A DNA stretch of 64,000 nt from Bathynomus jamesi (GCA_023014485.1 JAJOZX010001864.1:715566-779565); one strand, 5' to 3'; shown: positions 10,731 to 22,470, numbered from the stretch's first letter. A program made the numbers and translations. The notes: generated from the letters alone by a model not told the origin.

Positions 10731-11094
10731 ACAGACAAAACTTGATACTGTAGAATCAAATGTGACCAACTATAATACACGAACACCTACATTACAGAAC
10801 TTTAATGTAACTGCTGCCTCAACTTACACATACATTGCAATTTTGTGCAATAATGAACACAGTAGTACTGGGTGTGACAAATATTCAGACTTAACCAAGA
10901 GCAAAAGATGTGAACAGTTGAACCTATGTAAAAAGTGTACTGGCCAGGGACATTATAAGAAAGACTGTAAATCTAGGTTAAGATTCAAGTGTAAGTTTTG
11001 TAAAAGTTTACGACATGTCTCATCAATGTGTGATTCACCAAAGTGTCCAAACAATAGTACTCAAACTCAAAGATACCTCCACCAAACAAGGTAA
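10684..11094 (+). pseudogene. BEL copy B gag C-terminus with zinc knuckles
   Basis: 136-aa open frame. Here the frame runs unbroken from the gag C-terminal linker into the knuckles, which is where copy A is interrupted. CKKCTGQGHYKKDC and CKFCKSLRHVSSMC are intact, while the first knuckle (HCKFCAS in A) is degraded to YIAILCNN by small losses. Binds element RNA in the particle. Confidence 0.8.
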
Positions 11095-11999
11095 TCAAGA
11101 AAATGCCACTTTCATGGACATTCTGTTGCTCAACAACGTAACAAGAAACACTGAGATTCTTTTACCAACTATTACTTGACTTAGTGATAGTGAGGGTAGC
11201 ACCACTCCAGTGAGATGTCTTATAGACTGTTTGTTCTCACAAACCTTTGTTTTCGCAAAATGTAGTTAATAAATTGGGTTTGACACTAAACCCGAATGAA
11301 CAAACCTCAATATTGCATCCTTTGTTAAGGATAACTCGGACAAAATAGCTATAAGACATTGACCTGGAACTACTTTAAAAATAAATTAGAGAAAATTGAA
11401 GCAGTTATTATTTCTAAAGTAGGACAAAACAACTGGTTATACCCAAACTAGAACAAACCATAAATCATTTGGGAAAACACTACAAAATAGCTGATAGACA
11501 TATCACAAACAACACAGTAGCTAACATTGAAATGTTAATGGGGGCAGATTATATTAATCTTATTCATAAGGGCATAGTAGAGATAGGTAATGGTATAGCT
11601 ATTCAGACTCCATCAGGGATAGCCCCTTTGGGTGACCTATCCAAATACAACCTAGACCTAAACCAAAACAGTTCATGACTAACAAATACTATGTGCCTCA
11701 ACTCAGTCCTACATAACACCTGTAAGAATAGCAACACTTTGAATAATATTATCAACTGAGAACATTAATTCATCATTATCAAATGAAACTTTGAATGAGG
11801 CAATTCAAACTTTATGGTTGCTAGAATCTGTGGGTATACATGACACAAATCAAACTTCAGAAGATCAGCTAATGGTAGAAAGATTTGAAGACACCATTCA
11901 GTGCAAAGACAATAGTTATTTTATTGAGTTACCTTGGAAAATAAATTGTCCAACTTTAAGACAATCTCAAAGTAGCTAAAGGACATTTATATAAAGTAA
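11095..11999 (+). pseudogene. BEL copy B aspartic protease region
   Basis: Frames 11,469-11,678 (IEMLMGADYINLI block) and 11,791-11,979 align with copy A. Around 11,215-11,260 the catalytic segment again encodes LIDC but is then scrambled by indels. So neither copy shows the canonical D-T/S-G at this place. Confidence 0.7.
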
Positions 12000-13764
12000 T
12001 GAAAAACTCAAACAAGATAATAATATTCAAACATATAATGATGTCTTCAAAGAACAGCTACAGAAAGGCTTCATTGAAGAAGTAACAATAACCCTTTTAA
12101 AAAATGGTTGTCATTATTTAACCCACAGGGGGGTTTATCGACAAGATGCCCCAACAACAAAACTCAGAGTAGTATATAACTGTAGCCTCAAAGACAGTGA
12201 TAAACACAGTTTGAATGATTGCCTGATTGAGGGTCCTAATCTCATTTTTGAACTTTTGAAGATCTTACTGAGGTTCAGGTTAGATAAATGCCGTACAAAG
12301 TGACATTTCAAAGGCATTTTTGAGAATAAATCTTAAAAATGAATATGATAAGAACCAACTTAGGTTCTTATGGTTCAAGGATCCATTTGATTTGAATAAA
12401 GGGTTCATAACCTATAGATTTAATGTTGTGTTGTTTGGAGCCAATTGCTCACCTAGTCTATTATCATTGACAATTGGACATCATTTGAACCAGTTTAATA
12501 ACTCTTTAACATTGAACTTCCTTAAGAAACATTTTTACGTAGACAATCTAATAGGCTCAACAACAACAAAATCTGAATTATCTGAAGTCTATGAACACTC
12601 TCAAAACATTATGCAACAAGGTAACTTTGAACTTAGAGAGTGGATTTCAAATGATGAGGATTTAAACAAAAAGATTTTAAAGGATAATAATGGTCTTACT
12701 GAGCCATCAGACAGAGTTAAAAGTTTAGGTATGAACTGGTATTTGGATGCAACTTCTAACAGTCATGATTCAATCTGTACTAAAGGTTTAAACTTGATGA
12801 GGAAGCAAATACTAAAAGACAAATATTATCAGAGGCTTCCAAAATTTTTGATCCTATGGGTCTATTCCTGCCTTCAACAATAAAATCAAAGATTCTCCTC
12901 CAAGAAATTTGGAGGACAAATGTTGGGTGGGATGATCCAATAACAAATGAAAATCAAAAATCTTGGAAGAAGTTAGCTGCTGATTTAACAAAAGTGCAGA
13001 ACATTAAAATTCAAAGGTGCTGTGGGTTTAGGGATAAGCCCCAGAGACTTCATGTGTTTGCTGATGCAAGCACACAAGCTTATGGGTGCTGTGCGTATCT
13101 TGTAAGTCCTACAGAAAGTCATCTAATTTATGCAAAAGGGAAAGTTGCACCTCTCAAACCTACCCGAACCATACCTCAATTGGAACTATTGGCTGCTGCA
13201 TTAGCCATTAAAACCATTTCATTGCTTAAGGATGCTTACCATGATGTGAACATAACTGATATCCACATCTGGCTTGACAGTCAGATTTGTCTTGCCTGGA
13301 TACGGAATGATAGCATTAATAGTAAGAATATCTTTGTAAGAAATAGGCTAAAAGAAATAGCTGAAGCTAATGAAAGCCTACAAGTAAACTTTCACTATGT
13401 TCCAACTAAACAAAATCCAGCAGACTTTCTGACCAGAGGTTTATCCTACAAGTTGTTGAAGTCAAACAAAACTTGGTTTATGGGACCTAAGTGGCTCTGT
13501 AATACAGACCAATGGCCTGTGGAACAAGTTAACTTGATATTAAATTTAATCTTTTCAAATGAAAAGGTTGAACCAATCACTAATTATGAACGTTATTCTG
13601 ACTTCAGTAAACTTGTCAGGGTCACAGCCTACTGTTTGAGGTTTGCTCACAACTGTTTAACTACAATTAACAAACAGCTAAATAAAAACAATCATAATTA
13701 TACAGAAGTTGCAACCAAATACTGGATAGGCCATGCACAACAAAAGAGTACAATAAAGAGTTAG
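12000..13764 (+). pseudogene. BEL copy B reverse transcriptase and RNase H, largely readable
   Basis: Two long frames: 12,320-12,883 (RT palm through FYVDNLIGS) and 12,856-13,764, 302 aa, with RNase H (HVFADASTQAYGCCAY, IPQLELLAAALA, WLDSQICLAWIRN, PTKQNPADFLTRGL) and the following linker. They overlap by 28 bp because a single base is missing near 12,790. The right frame ends at 13,764 at a shift shared with copy A at 5,690. This is the best-preserved pol segment in the window. Confidence 0.85.
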
Positions 13765-15254
13765 AATTCTTGACTAATGGGAAACAAACAAAAGAACCTG
13801 TACCATCAGTAGTTGTGGATCTAAACTTGTTCAGAGATGAGGAAGGCCTTCTAAGGTGTAAAGGGAGATTAGACAAATCAAAACTGTCATACAAAAGCAA
13901 ATATCCAATCCTTTTACCTAGATTTAGCTATTTGACAACATTAATCATCAGAAAAACACACAATGATGTATATCATATGGGGGTACCACAGACACTAACT
14001 ACATTAAGAAAAACTTATTGGCCCAAGGGAAGGATCACTGTTAAAACAGTCCTGAGTGAGTGTGTCACATGTAGGCGTATTCATGCTAGGCCCTATAGGA
14101 AACCAAATCCTCCTGCTTTGCCAGAGGAGAGAGTTACTCTCAACAGACCCTTTGAGACTGTAGGCATTGACTATACAGGAGCATTGACTGTAGGGGTGGG
14201 TGACACTGAACAAAAAATGTACATTGTACTGTTTACATGTGCTGCCTCACGAGCTGTTTATCTGGATGTTGTGGAGGACCTTACAGCAGAATCTTTTGTT
14301 GCTGTCTTTAAAGATTCTGTGCACGACATTCAGTACCCAAGACAGTTTGGACTGACAATGCTACATATTTCAAGGCTGGTGAACAAGTCATCCACGACTT
14401 GTTAAGCGATGAACTCACACAATTATATATACAAAATTCAAACATAAAGTGGAAGTATATTCCAGTTGCCTCTCCTTGGTATGGTTCTATCTGGGAGAGG
14501 AATATACAAACAGTAAAGAATTGCTTGAAGAAAGCAATTGGCAAAAAAAGATACACTTATTTGAGTTGCTCACTCTCCTGGCTGAGATTGAGAACATCAT
14601 TAACATAGACCACTCACTTATGTGAGTGACAACATTAATGACCCGGAACCATTAACTCCAAATCATTTGATTCGGGGAGAACAAGTTAGTCTCCTGCCGG
14701 ACTACAATATAGACTCTTCAGAAGACCCAAACTGGACTCAACGACATGATGAGCTCCAGACTAAGTTACAACATTTAACTAGAGTTAAAGCTCATTTCAT
14801 TAAACAGTGGAAAACTGAGTACTTGATGGGTCTAAGGGAGAGACATAAACAAATGACTAAGAAGGATTGGTCTGACACAATTAAGGTAGGGGACCTTGTT
14901 CTCATACATGACAGTACTCCAAGACAATACTGGCCTCTGGCTAGAGTTTCAGAACTCAGACCAGGGGCAGACGGGGTAACAAGAGTGGTCAAATTAAGGA
15001 CTTCAACGGGTGACACAACAAAAGACATTTCTCTTTTGTACCCTTTAGAGTCTGGACCCAAAACAATGGACTTTGGAGAACCTTCTCCACTGACAGTAAC
15101 AACTGGAGACACTGAACTTCCAGTAACTATTCCTTTGACAGTAGGAGTGGTAACGCATCCTACTACAACATTGACAGACACAAGACCTCAGCGACAAACA
15201 GCATTAAAGGCGCGACTATTTTTACAACAAAAAATAGATGCTGGGGAATTGTAA
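13765..15254 (+). pseudogene. BEL copy B integrase and DUF5641-like domain
   Basis: 13,770-14,405 holds the zinc domain and first catalytic Asp. The second Asp block (DNATYFKAG) is readable only in the neighbouring frame, as in A. 14,399-14,608 has the Glu helix. 14,622-15,254 (210 aa) covers the end of the catalytic core (MSDNINDPEPLTPNHLIRG) and the full C-terminal VGDLVLIHDSTPRQYWPLARV domain, ending KIDAGEL. The C-terminal frame is intact here, whereas A has an indel at 6760. Confidence 0.85.
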
Positions 15255-15492
15255 TTTTATCTTCCAACTTTCACTTTTTCTTTTCTTATGGTAAAGACCA
15301 TAGATAGTTTCATCCTATGGATGTATATTTTCTCTTCTAATTAAATGCTACACCTTCTCCATGAGAAGGTGAGGATAGGCACTGTTAATCAGATTAACAG
15401 GCATTTACAGTCAAATAGTTAGCTAGTCTACACTCAGACATAAAAATTGGTGACAATGACACCAAAATTTTTATCTCCCGGGGCCCCCAGTA
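15255..15492 (+). promoter_or_regulatory. BEL copy B 3' UTR with serial hairpins
   Basis: Hairpins at 15,351-15,371 (9-bp perfect stem, CAT loop), 15,382-15,400 (9-bp perfect stem with one central base) and 15,441-15,473 (12-bp stem with a two-base bulge). They are followed by CCCGGGGCCCCC and the LTR. Positions and stems match A and C. Confidence 0.7.
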
Positions 15493-16210
15493 TATGGAAA
15501 ACTGATGAGTGGGTAGTTGGGAGGTAACGAAAATGGTTCACTGAGTAGGTAGGTAGTTAATCTAACAATTATTAAATTCCTTTTGTCAATAACTGGGTGG
15601 ATGAAACCAATTGGTTGCTCACCAGAGTTATTCTCCACACTAGTATATTTATACTGTGTGACAAGAGCGTGCTCGGTAATAGATATACATTACCGATCAA
15701 CCAACCGAAAAAGAACCAAGACGACGCTGGTGGAAAAAGCCCCGCTAAAAGGAGAACAAAGGAGAACGAAAACGAGGAACGGGGCGAGAGGACGCAACTG
15801 AAGAAGGGGCGAGAACAGACACCGAAGAAAGATCCCCACCAGCAAGTACGCTCTCGACAATTATACTTGAAGGAAAAAAGAGACTCTCTAATAACTAGCA
15901 GTAAGTGACTAATTGTGTTTTTAACCCAGCAAGTTAAACTCATTAAATTAAGCTGGGTCAGACAACTTAGGCCTACATTGTGGCCTAAGACCCAGCATCA
16001 ACTCATAGCTTAACAAAGGTAAAGGTAGATTGCCCTAACCTAGTTTGGTGAGGAATCCTACTGTGGACCTCAATTTATCTGCCCGCTCTGGACCATTTCC
16101 GGAATCTCTAGGCTGACCCCTCTAGGCTAGACTTGATCTACTCTATAGTTAGACTGGAGAAATAAGGGGTGGGTTAATTGTGGACCAATTCATACAGAGC
16201 ATTTTTCACA
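15493..16210 (+). repeat. 3' LTR of BEL copy B
   Basis: About 718 bp, TATGGAAAAC to TTTTTCACA. It is followed directly by CCGT, matching the four bases before the 5' LTR. Confidence 0.9.
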
Positions 16211-16439
16211 CCGTTCTCCCGACACTGGAAGGGCATTTTTATTAAAGGGACCCCCTTATAAGTACATTCACACAAATTTAAAACTATCTTGTTCTATACA
16301 TACAGATTCTATTATTTTTTACATAATTATTACATTTATTATTAAATTTATTACATTTAATATTGCATTATTAGTTATTACAGAAATTATAAATTTATTA
16401 TTACATTGTTGTTTATTATACAGAAATTATAAACCGAAA

Positions 16440-17100
16440 AACGAATTAAAAAGGCGAGAAGGAAACAATCCAGAGACCATTAAGAAATTTGCACCTAGGT
16501 TAGATCCCGTTCCCCCGACACCAGAAGAGCATTTTATTAAAGGGACCCGCTTATAAGTACATTCACACAAATTTAAAACTATCTTGATCTTGTTCTATAC
16601 ATACAGATTCCATTATTTTGACATTAATTACTGCATTTATGTTTTGTTTTTAACATTTATTATTTTATTACCTTTATTATTACATTTATTTCCACATTTA
16701 TTACATTTACATTTACGTTTATTATTGCATTTACATTTTACCGAAAAAACGAATCAACCAAAAGCGAGTAAGGAAACAATCCAGAGACCTTTAAGAAATT
16801 CACACTTAGGTTAGAACCCATTCACCCGACTCCGTAAGGGATTTTTTGACCAAGAATCTCATTAGACGGTCCATCTTATAAGTACCTTCGCACAAATTAA
16901 AATTATCCACTTTGTCTATCGATACAGATTCTATTATTTTTCGTTTGACATAAGTATTGCATTTATAAAGTAACTTACTTGATTCCCAATCTATAGCATG
17001 ATCATTTTGGCTGGCGTGATAAAAAAATTGTATTATTAGTATTACAACTTCTGAAGGCATATTTGTGTTCTTTAATACGGGTTTCAATATTTCTTCCAGT
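16440..17100. repeat. Tandem units of about 300 bp inside the inverted-repeat element
   Basis: The module running from GCACCTAGGTTAGATCCCGTT through TTTATTAAAGGGACCC and TTATAAGTACATTCACAC to a (TTATTACATTT)-rich tail repeats at 16,211, 16,511 and, diverged, 16,815. Each unit ends with an ATCCAGAGACC-type stretch. No coding content. Confidence 0.65.
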
Positions 17101-17431
17101 AATAATTATGTAAAATTATGTAATAATTATGTAATAATTATGTAAAAAATAATAGAATCTGTATGTATAGAAGATGAGTTTTAAATTTGTGCGAATGTAC
17201 TTATAAGCGGGTCCCTTTAATAAAAATGCCTTTCCGGTGTCGGGAGAACGGGATCTAACCTAGGTGCAAATTTCTTAATGGTCCCAGTGGTCCCTGGACT
17301 GTTTTCCTTCTTTTTTTTGTCCATTCATTTTTCTGTCTCCACCCGAAGAGGATGCCAGTGGGCATCGAAAGTGTTGCGGAAATAAACTCTGTCTATTAGA
17401 GTGGGTTTTTATTATCATATTTACTTGTCAT

Positions 17432-18055
17432 CGTACATACATATAAGAATTAGAGATATGACAGTGGGTCTCGATGTGTTTTCTAGTATATTATGAAATA
17501 TATTAGAAATATGACAAAAGCAGCAAGCTCACCTTAGTTCTGTTCTACTCTTCTGTGCAGAATGTTGCTTACATGCTGCTGGGTCAGCTCTCAGATGATG
17601 CACTATTGCCAGGTACAAATACCTCTGGCTCTTAAACTGGACTATAAAAGCTCTAGAAACCTCCGAATCTTTAACCAGATCTCTTCAATCCTTTTAATCA
17701 GGACAATTACACATTGAAAAAGTTTTCCAGTGCTTTTGGTAAATATGACCGCCAGGCGAAAATTATCATACATTTCGAAGACAGTATCGTACATCGTAGA
17801 CAAACTCCAAATTATCGTATATGTACGATAATTATCGTATGCATCACATCCCTGGAGCGATTTGAAGTGGACTCGCGTTTTTATAGGCTCGGAAGACTCA
17901 TAGTTTTCGCGGACCTTATTGGAAAACGGTAAAATTTTATTTTCTCTTTGTGGCTGTTCCTGCCCACGTGGGTTTTATTGCTTTGTTTACTTCCACATGC
18001 CGTATGAGAACGGCGAGGAAAGGAATTTCCGGTTGGTCTCTACTGTACATATATA
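17432..18055. other. Unassigned sequence
   Basis: No protein similarity on either strand. A small palindrome lies near 17,812-17,835 (ATTATCGTA/TACGATAAT). The ORF at 17,714-17,932 has no supporting features. Confidence 0.4.
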
Positions 18056-18311
18056 TTAGGGCGGGTTGATATTTTGTATTCAAAAGTGACATTGTCGGGG
18101 TTTCATATGGGTTACAGTAGTCACTCAGTAAAATATTTCGCGTATCCCAAGTCTCCTACCCCCAGCACAAATTTTTGGTTTTTGGTTTAAATTTGCCAAA
18201 ATGTACATTTTTCAGTGAAGACGCTGATAAAAATTGTTTCAGCTGTGTTAAACTCGTTTCTTATTTTTTTATTCAAACTCACGCGAAGAAAATTACATTT
18301 TCACGTGTTTT

Positions 18312-18653
18312 TCAGTATATACTACAGGGTGTCCCGTAAGTCTGGAATCCTAGGGCAAAATGATAAAAACGCCGAAGAGACTTTTGGGGACTGTTTGTGA
18401 AATGAGCGAGGATGGTAGCGGCTGTGTCATCGTCGGTGGATGTCCTTGGAGGTCCACTGCGTGGTTTATCTCCTATGGATCCCGTTTCCCTAAACTTTGC
18501 TACAAGTTTGCCGACACAGCTGTGTGTTATCGGCGCGCGGTCCGGATGCAATATGTTAAATTCCTCAGCGACCTCCCTCTGACTCCGATTTCCTACGTGC
18601 AGAATTACCTGGATGCGTTCTTCCTTACTCAAAGACATCATGGGCACTTGCAT
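18312..18653 (-). pseudogene. Helix-turn-helix N-terminus of a mariner-like transposase
   Basis: About 95 meaningful residues: LSKEERIQVILHVGNRSQREVAEEFN is a classic HTH of the DUF4817 type found at the start of arthropod mariner/Tc transposases. A linker KPRSGPPRTSTDDDTAATI and a second partial helix block (NSPQKSLRR) follow. The catalytic DDE domain is missing. The reading frame runs from within the right TIR into the left TIR, so only DNA binding could survive. Start ATG at 18,651-18,653. Confidence 0.75.
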
Positions 18654-18714
18654 AAACGGAAAAAATATGAATTACTTATTTTACCCTATGGTTCCAGAGT
18701 TATGGGACACCCTG
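18325..18714 (-). mobile_element. Tc1/mariner-type MITE with residual HTH coding
   Basis: Terminal inverted repeats start CAGGGTGTCCCRTAA and extend through TCTGGAA and TAGGG on both ends. TA flanks each side (18,323-18,324; 18,715-18,716), the hallmark of mariner insertion. At 390 bp it is too short for a transposase. What remains is the N-terminal DNA-binding domain. Confidence 0.8.
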
Positions 18715-18885
18715 TATATATTAAGATAAAAAATAAGGAAGAAATTAATGAATTACATAACATTTTTGAGAAATTAAACAACAGAACTTGTCTTCTACAA
18801 GAAAAAGAAAAAGACATTACCTAATGAAGTGCTCTTTTGCACGATGCATAAACTTAAGCTATTTTGAAAGTAACACTGCATGTTT

Positions 18886-20975
18886 TATTTATTCCACTGT
18901 CCTTTCCATTCAAATTTAGGCAATCTCTGCCGTGAATCCAGTAGGTTAAGAATATATTTTTGGCGATTTTCGTAGCCAATTCGTGCATCAGATGCATTCG
19001 TGACTAGATTCACGGCGCTTTCTACTCCTTGGCTGTGACAAGGAAAGGCTGGTATTTTGATTGGTTCTTGTCTTGCTGGCAAAAGTTTCTTATTGTTAAA
19101 GTTTCTCGGAAGTGGAGGTGGATAAATTACTTCTTTCTGCCAATCAATCATTTCGGTGTAGTCTGAAGAATCAAAATTGGGAGTTCGAGGTTGGTCAAAG
19201 TTTCTTGATCCAGAAAATGTGGTTCTTAAGAGAATGATTCTCTGGATTTCAACCTCTCTAACTTCTCTTCTTGAGTGTTATCATCGATAGTAGAATATTT
19301 TCAGGGTTCGCAAAGTATGAGTTATTCTGAAACATCGGTTCCATGATCAATCTGTATTTCTCCAAGTCGCGCAGCAGATACCCTAAGTACCAAAAGTTAG
19401 ATGATCCGTCAGATGCCAGTGGATGTGACTTAACCCAAAACCATCCTGGAGCATAAGATAACATAATAATTTCTACTAGATCTTTGAGATCTTGGGTTGG
19501 ATCTGGTGTTGACACAGAGTCTAAGAATTCTATTTGCTCTAGTTAGCCAATGAGCATGATGAATTGTACCAGATCTTTCTGCGAGATCTTTGGAGACATT
19601 TCCAGATTAAACAGCTACGCACATATTGTAGAGATTTTGGTCACTGCTTAAAGCATTAACATCATCAGATGGAACTTCATGAATGTTTCCTTTAACAGGA
19701 GAAAAAGCAACCACTTCCAGTTTTTCCATCTATTGCCTCGTAGACGTGCCTGAATGGTAGTTCGTTCATATGAAGAAGGCATACCAGCCACGAAACATAC
19801 CTATTCAGATAGATTTCAGCGAGCTTTATTACTCCACCGATTCTTCCAGTGTTCATAGCAGTGCCATCACATAGTAAAGCTTTTAGTGTGTCTGAACTTT
19901 CTGAGTCCACTATTACAGTAATCAGCTATTCTGCTACACAATGAGCATTTCCATGATCAGGTGTTACATGATCTATATAGATATTTCCAGGCTCTTTAGC
20001 AATGACGTAGTGCTCTTCTTTGATCTTGCCTGCCCTGGTTAATGTGTCATCTCTTCTCCCATCAAAGCCAATGCATTCTGTTCCGATATTCTCCGATTTA
20101 ACCCAGGTACTCAATTTTTTACCTACTCGTGCTTGCTCTTTCCCTCTCCAGCTTCTTTCTCTCAATCATGTTGCCCTGATCTAGGATTCCCATATCTTTT
20201 AAAGCAGCATTAACAATTGCTGCTGCTGCTGCCCTGGAACTCACTTTATAACGATCTGCGGTCATTGCCAACTCTTCATAGGTATATCTGTTCTGCTCAT
20301 TCTCTATTAACGCTATATCAGGCACGAAGTCTTCATCCTCTTGGTCGGTCTCTACCTCCATGCTCTCAGCACCGGCTGCATCCTGTGATGCTGAAAGGAC
20401 AACTCTGATAGCTTCAGTCAATTCTGCTTGTGATCTCGTTCGGCGTTCGTGTTCTTTTTGAGCTCTAGCAATAGACCTCTTCCTCATCAAAGCACTTTTC
20501 TATCAATTGGCCCCAGTTGGTTTAATCTTTGCTTTTGTCCTACAAAAGAATCCCACTCAGCAATTGTTATTTTATCCTTGCACCGGCAGGCATTTCTATC
20601 AATCCCCTTATCGTAGCAATCACAGGTACATACGTCAAGCATAGCATCATACTCGGAAACTTTGTTCAAATCTCTCATCTCCGGTTTATAGGAAACTTGT
20701 TCAACTTTGAGGCTGCTTCTATCACTCTAACAACTTTCTGAAAGATTCCACGAGTACTTATTGTAGGGAAAGAGAACCTTCTCCATATGGTTTCAACGTC
20801 TATTGCGACTATGTTACAACATTCCTTAAAAGTAATCGATTTATTTGATTCAGCCTCTTCTCGTCGTCGCACAAAGTTGTAGTGCCTCGCAACATCTGCT
20901 TTTGTTGAAGTCATAGCTGCTGGAAACTCGGAAGGATGTCCAAAAGCTGCATTTGACGACTTTTTTTCTTGCCAT
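18886..20975 (-). pseudogene. Multi-copy arthropod protein family with CDGT...LLHMNELP motif (function unknown)
   Basis: Read right to left from ATG at 20,973-20,975, successive frames give: an N-terminus rich in basic residues; a Cys cluster CTCDCYDKGIDRNACRC (about 20,590-20,640); an acidic EVETDQEDEDF stretch; an Ala-rich helix; a middle region with ECIGFDGRRDDTLT and DHVTPDHGNAHC; then CDGTAMNTGRIGGVIKLAEI with WLVCLLHMNELPFRH (19,740-19,900); and a Trp-rich C-terminus ending FEWKGQWNK. The CDGT...N...G...CLLH pattern is reminiscent of the hAT catalytic middle, but I cannot assign it. About six single-base breaks. Family recognition is from memory of many repetitive arthropod and cnidarian hypothetical proteins. 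Confidence 0.55.
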
Positions 20976-21489
20976 GATTAATCTGACTTAATAACCAATA
21001 ATTTAACTTAAAAACCAATAGTTTGAATCAATAACCAATAATCAATAATAATTTCACTTAATCAACAATCTGAAACAAAAATAAAATAATATAATTTTTT
21101 GCTAAATGTACTAAAAAAAATTAGGGTTGCTAGACTTTTTTGCACATTTGTGAAATTTAGCCACAAAGTGGCCAACCTAGCAACCCTGCATAAAACCAAA
21201 AAAGTATATCTATAAATAAAGAAGATACCCATTTGATTTAAATAAAGGCAAATAAGGTCTTCTAACTTATTTTTAACATATCTTAAATTGAAGTGCAGAA
21301 TAGGTTCAAAGCGTATTGTGAAATCACAGCTAGAAGAGTCAGGAAAAAGGGGGGACTATGTGCGAGGGATACAGGGGGTCGCACATAGCTCACTTTTGAT
21401 ATGTTATTTGTTAACCCAAATGAAAACCCTCACATAGTGTCGTTTTTAAAAAAGCCAAAAAAACAACAACTTGGTTTGGCCCGCCCTAA

Positions 21490-22117
21490 TATATATAGGT
21501 GTACTGATATATCATTGGTATCGTATGCAGATATCGAATTTTTACCAATATATCTGTATAGGTATTGGTGGAGTGGATACCGATTTTTTGAAATTTTTTG
21601 TTTACCCTGAACAACAAATTTTTACTTTTATTCTGTCTCAGCAACAAACAAAGCTGGTCTGTATGAAGTCGACGCTGCTGATTCCAAAAATGTCATTCAT
21701 TTTGGCGTAGCACGCATAGTTTCCATAAAATTTTAAATATTACACAATTATTGTGTATATATTATATATATATATATATATGTATAATATTGTATATTGG
21801 ATATAATTAATTATTATACAAAATATAAAAATAATATTAACATCACACATACTATAAGAGTAGCAGTACACAACGTAATAAGACAAACATCACATGTGGT
21901 CAGAGTTGCGAGATGATAAAATAAATGAACAGCTTTTACTGGTCCTCTTGTATAATGTTTGTACCTGTTGAGTCTGAAATAAAGTGTTTGTTTGTTTGTT
22001 TACAAAAATTGAATATTTTTTTCAAAACGAAAAAATGAAAATTTCTTAAAAACTATACGTGATTGGAAAATAATAAGACCATTTTTGTAATCAGCGTTAC
22101 AAACTCTATAATAACGG
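21490..22117. other. AT-rich spacer with microsatellite and LINE-like 3' tail
   Basis: (AT)n lies at about 21,755-21,782. At 21,955-22,002 the text GTTGAGTCTGAAATAAAG is followed by (TGTT)n, which looks like the polyadenylation-signal 3' end of a LINE with a short tandem tail. No coding remains of it are visible upstream. Confidence 0.5.
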
Positions 22118-22470
22118 TGTAATGTTATTTATTTGATTGGCTTCAGAATCCCAGCTGAGCCTTGAATGGCCAAGCTCTGAGAGGCTCCTTTAACTTATAG
22201 CCTAAGTTAAGCTAGACTAAAACAAACTTACGGACTTGGAGGTCCTATTAGGTCCTACCTCAGGGTTGTTGACTCGATGTGGGCCTAATTTAGGCCTCGG
22301 TAGCATCCTAGCATTCCTATTCAGCCCTAACTCTAATACTAATTCCTACTCAGCCCTAACTAACCCTATTACAATTTCCTATTGAGCCCTAACTGGGGAG
22401 TAACTAGATCAACTTTAAACCCTACCTAACCTACTTCACGTTATTTGGCCTAAATCGGTTTTGTTCTAGC

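Larger units (their letters stand above)
8711..16210 (+). mobile_element. BEL/Pao LTR retrotransposon copy B, full structure
   Basis: Two LTRs (8,711-9,424 and 15,493-16,210) bracket gag, CCHC, protease, RT, RNase H, integrase and 3' UTR. The element is flanked by CCGT (8,707-8,710 and 16,211-16,214; CCGTT if the LTR starts one base later). The uninterrupted target is visible in a neighbouring repeat unit at about 16,495-16,520 (GATCCCGTTCCCCCG). LTRs differ by only a few substitutions and about as many indels, which points to a fairly recent insertion. The pol frame is nevertheless split by many single-base indels. Confidence 0.92.
8508..17422. mobile_element. Long-inverted-repeat element (non-autonomous) hosting BEL copy B
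   Basis: Left arm 8,543-8,710, continued after the BEL insertion at 16,215-16,335, matches the reverse complement of 17,100-17,421 over about 290 bp. Shared text includes GATAATAAAAACCCACTC, GATGCCCACTGGCATCC and GCACCTAGGTTAGATCCCG. ACTTGTCAT (9 bp) flanks both outer ends (8499-8507 and 17,423-17,431), a candidate target duplication. No transposase is encoded. Long arms with a 9-bp duplication would suit a Mutator-like family, but this is inference. Interior 16,450-17,050 consists of further diverged units of about 300 bp. Confidence 0.65.
18056..21489 (-). mobile_element. Candidate TIR transposon carrying a multi-copy gene
   Basis: Ends share TTAGGGCGGG in inverted orientation (18,056-18,065; 21,480-21,489). 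Further in there is a second inverted match, GGGTTTCATATGGGTTA (18,097-18,113) against GGGTTTTCATTTGGGTTA on the other strand near 21,410-21,430. Flanks are CATATATA and TATATATA, a 7/8 candidate target duplication in AT-rich sequence. Inside are the gene at 18,886-20,975 and a nested mariner MITE. The superfamily is not recognised. Confidence 0.55.

Noticed and set aside
21121..21190. 67-bp inverted pair (AGGGTTGCTAG/CTAGCAACCCT) as a separate MITE
   Set aside because: Arms are only about 11 bp and no duplication is seen; it lies inside the larger 18.06-21.49 kb TIR element.
22118..22300. 5' LTR of the Gypsy element
   Set aside because: No matching sequence at the 3' end (32.24-32.64 kb); the leader is kept but no LTR is called.
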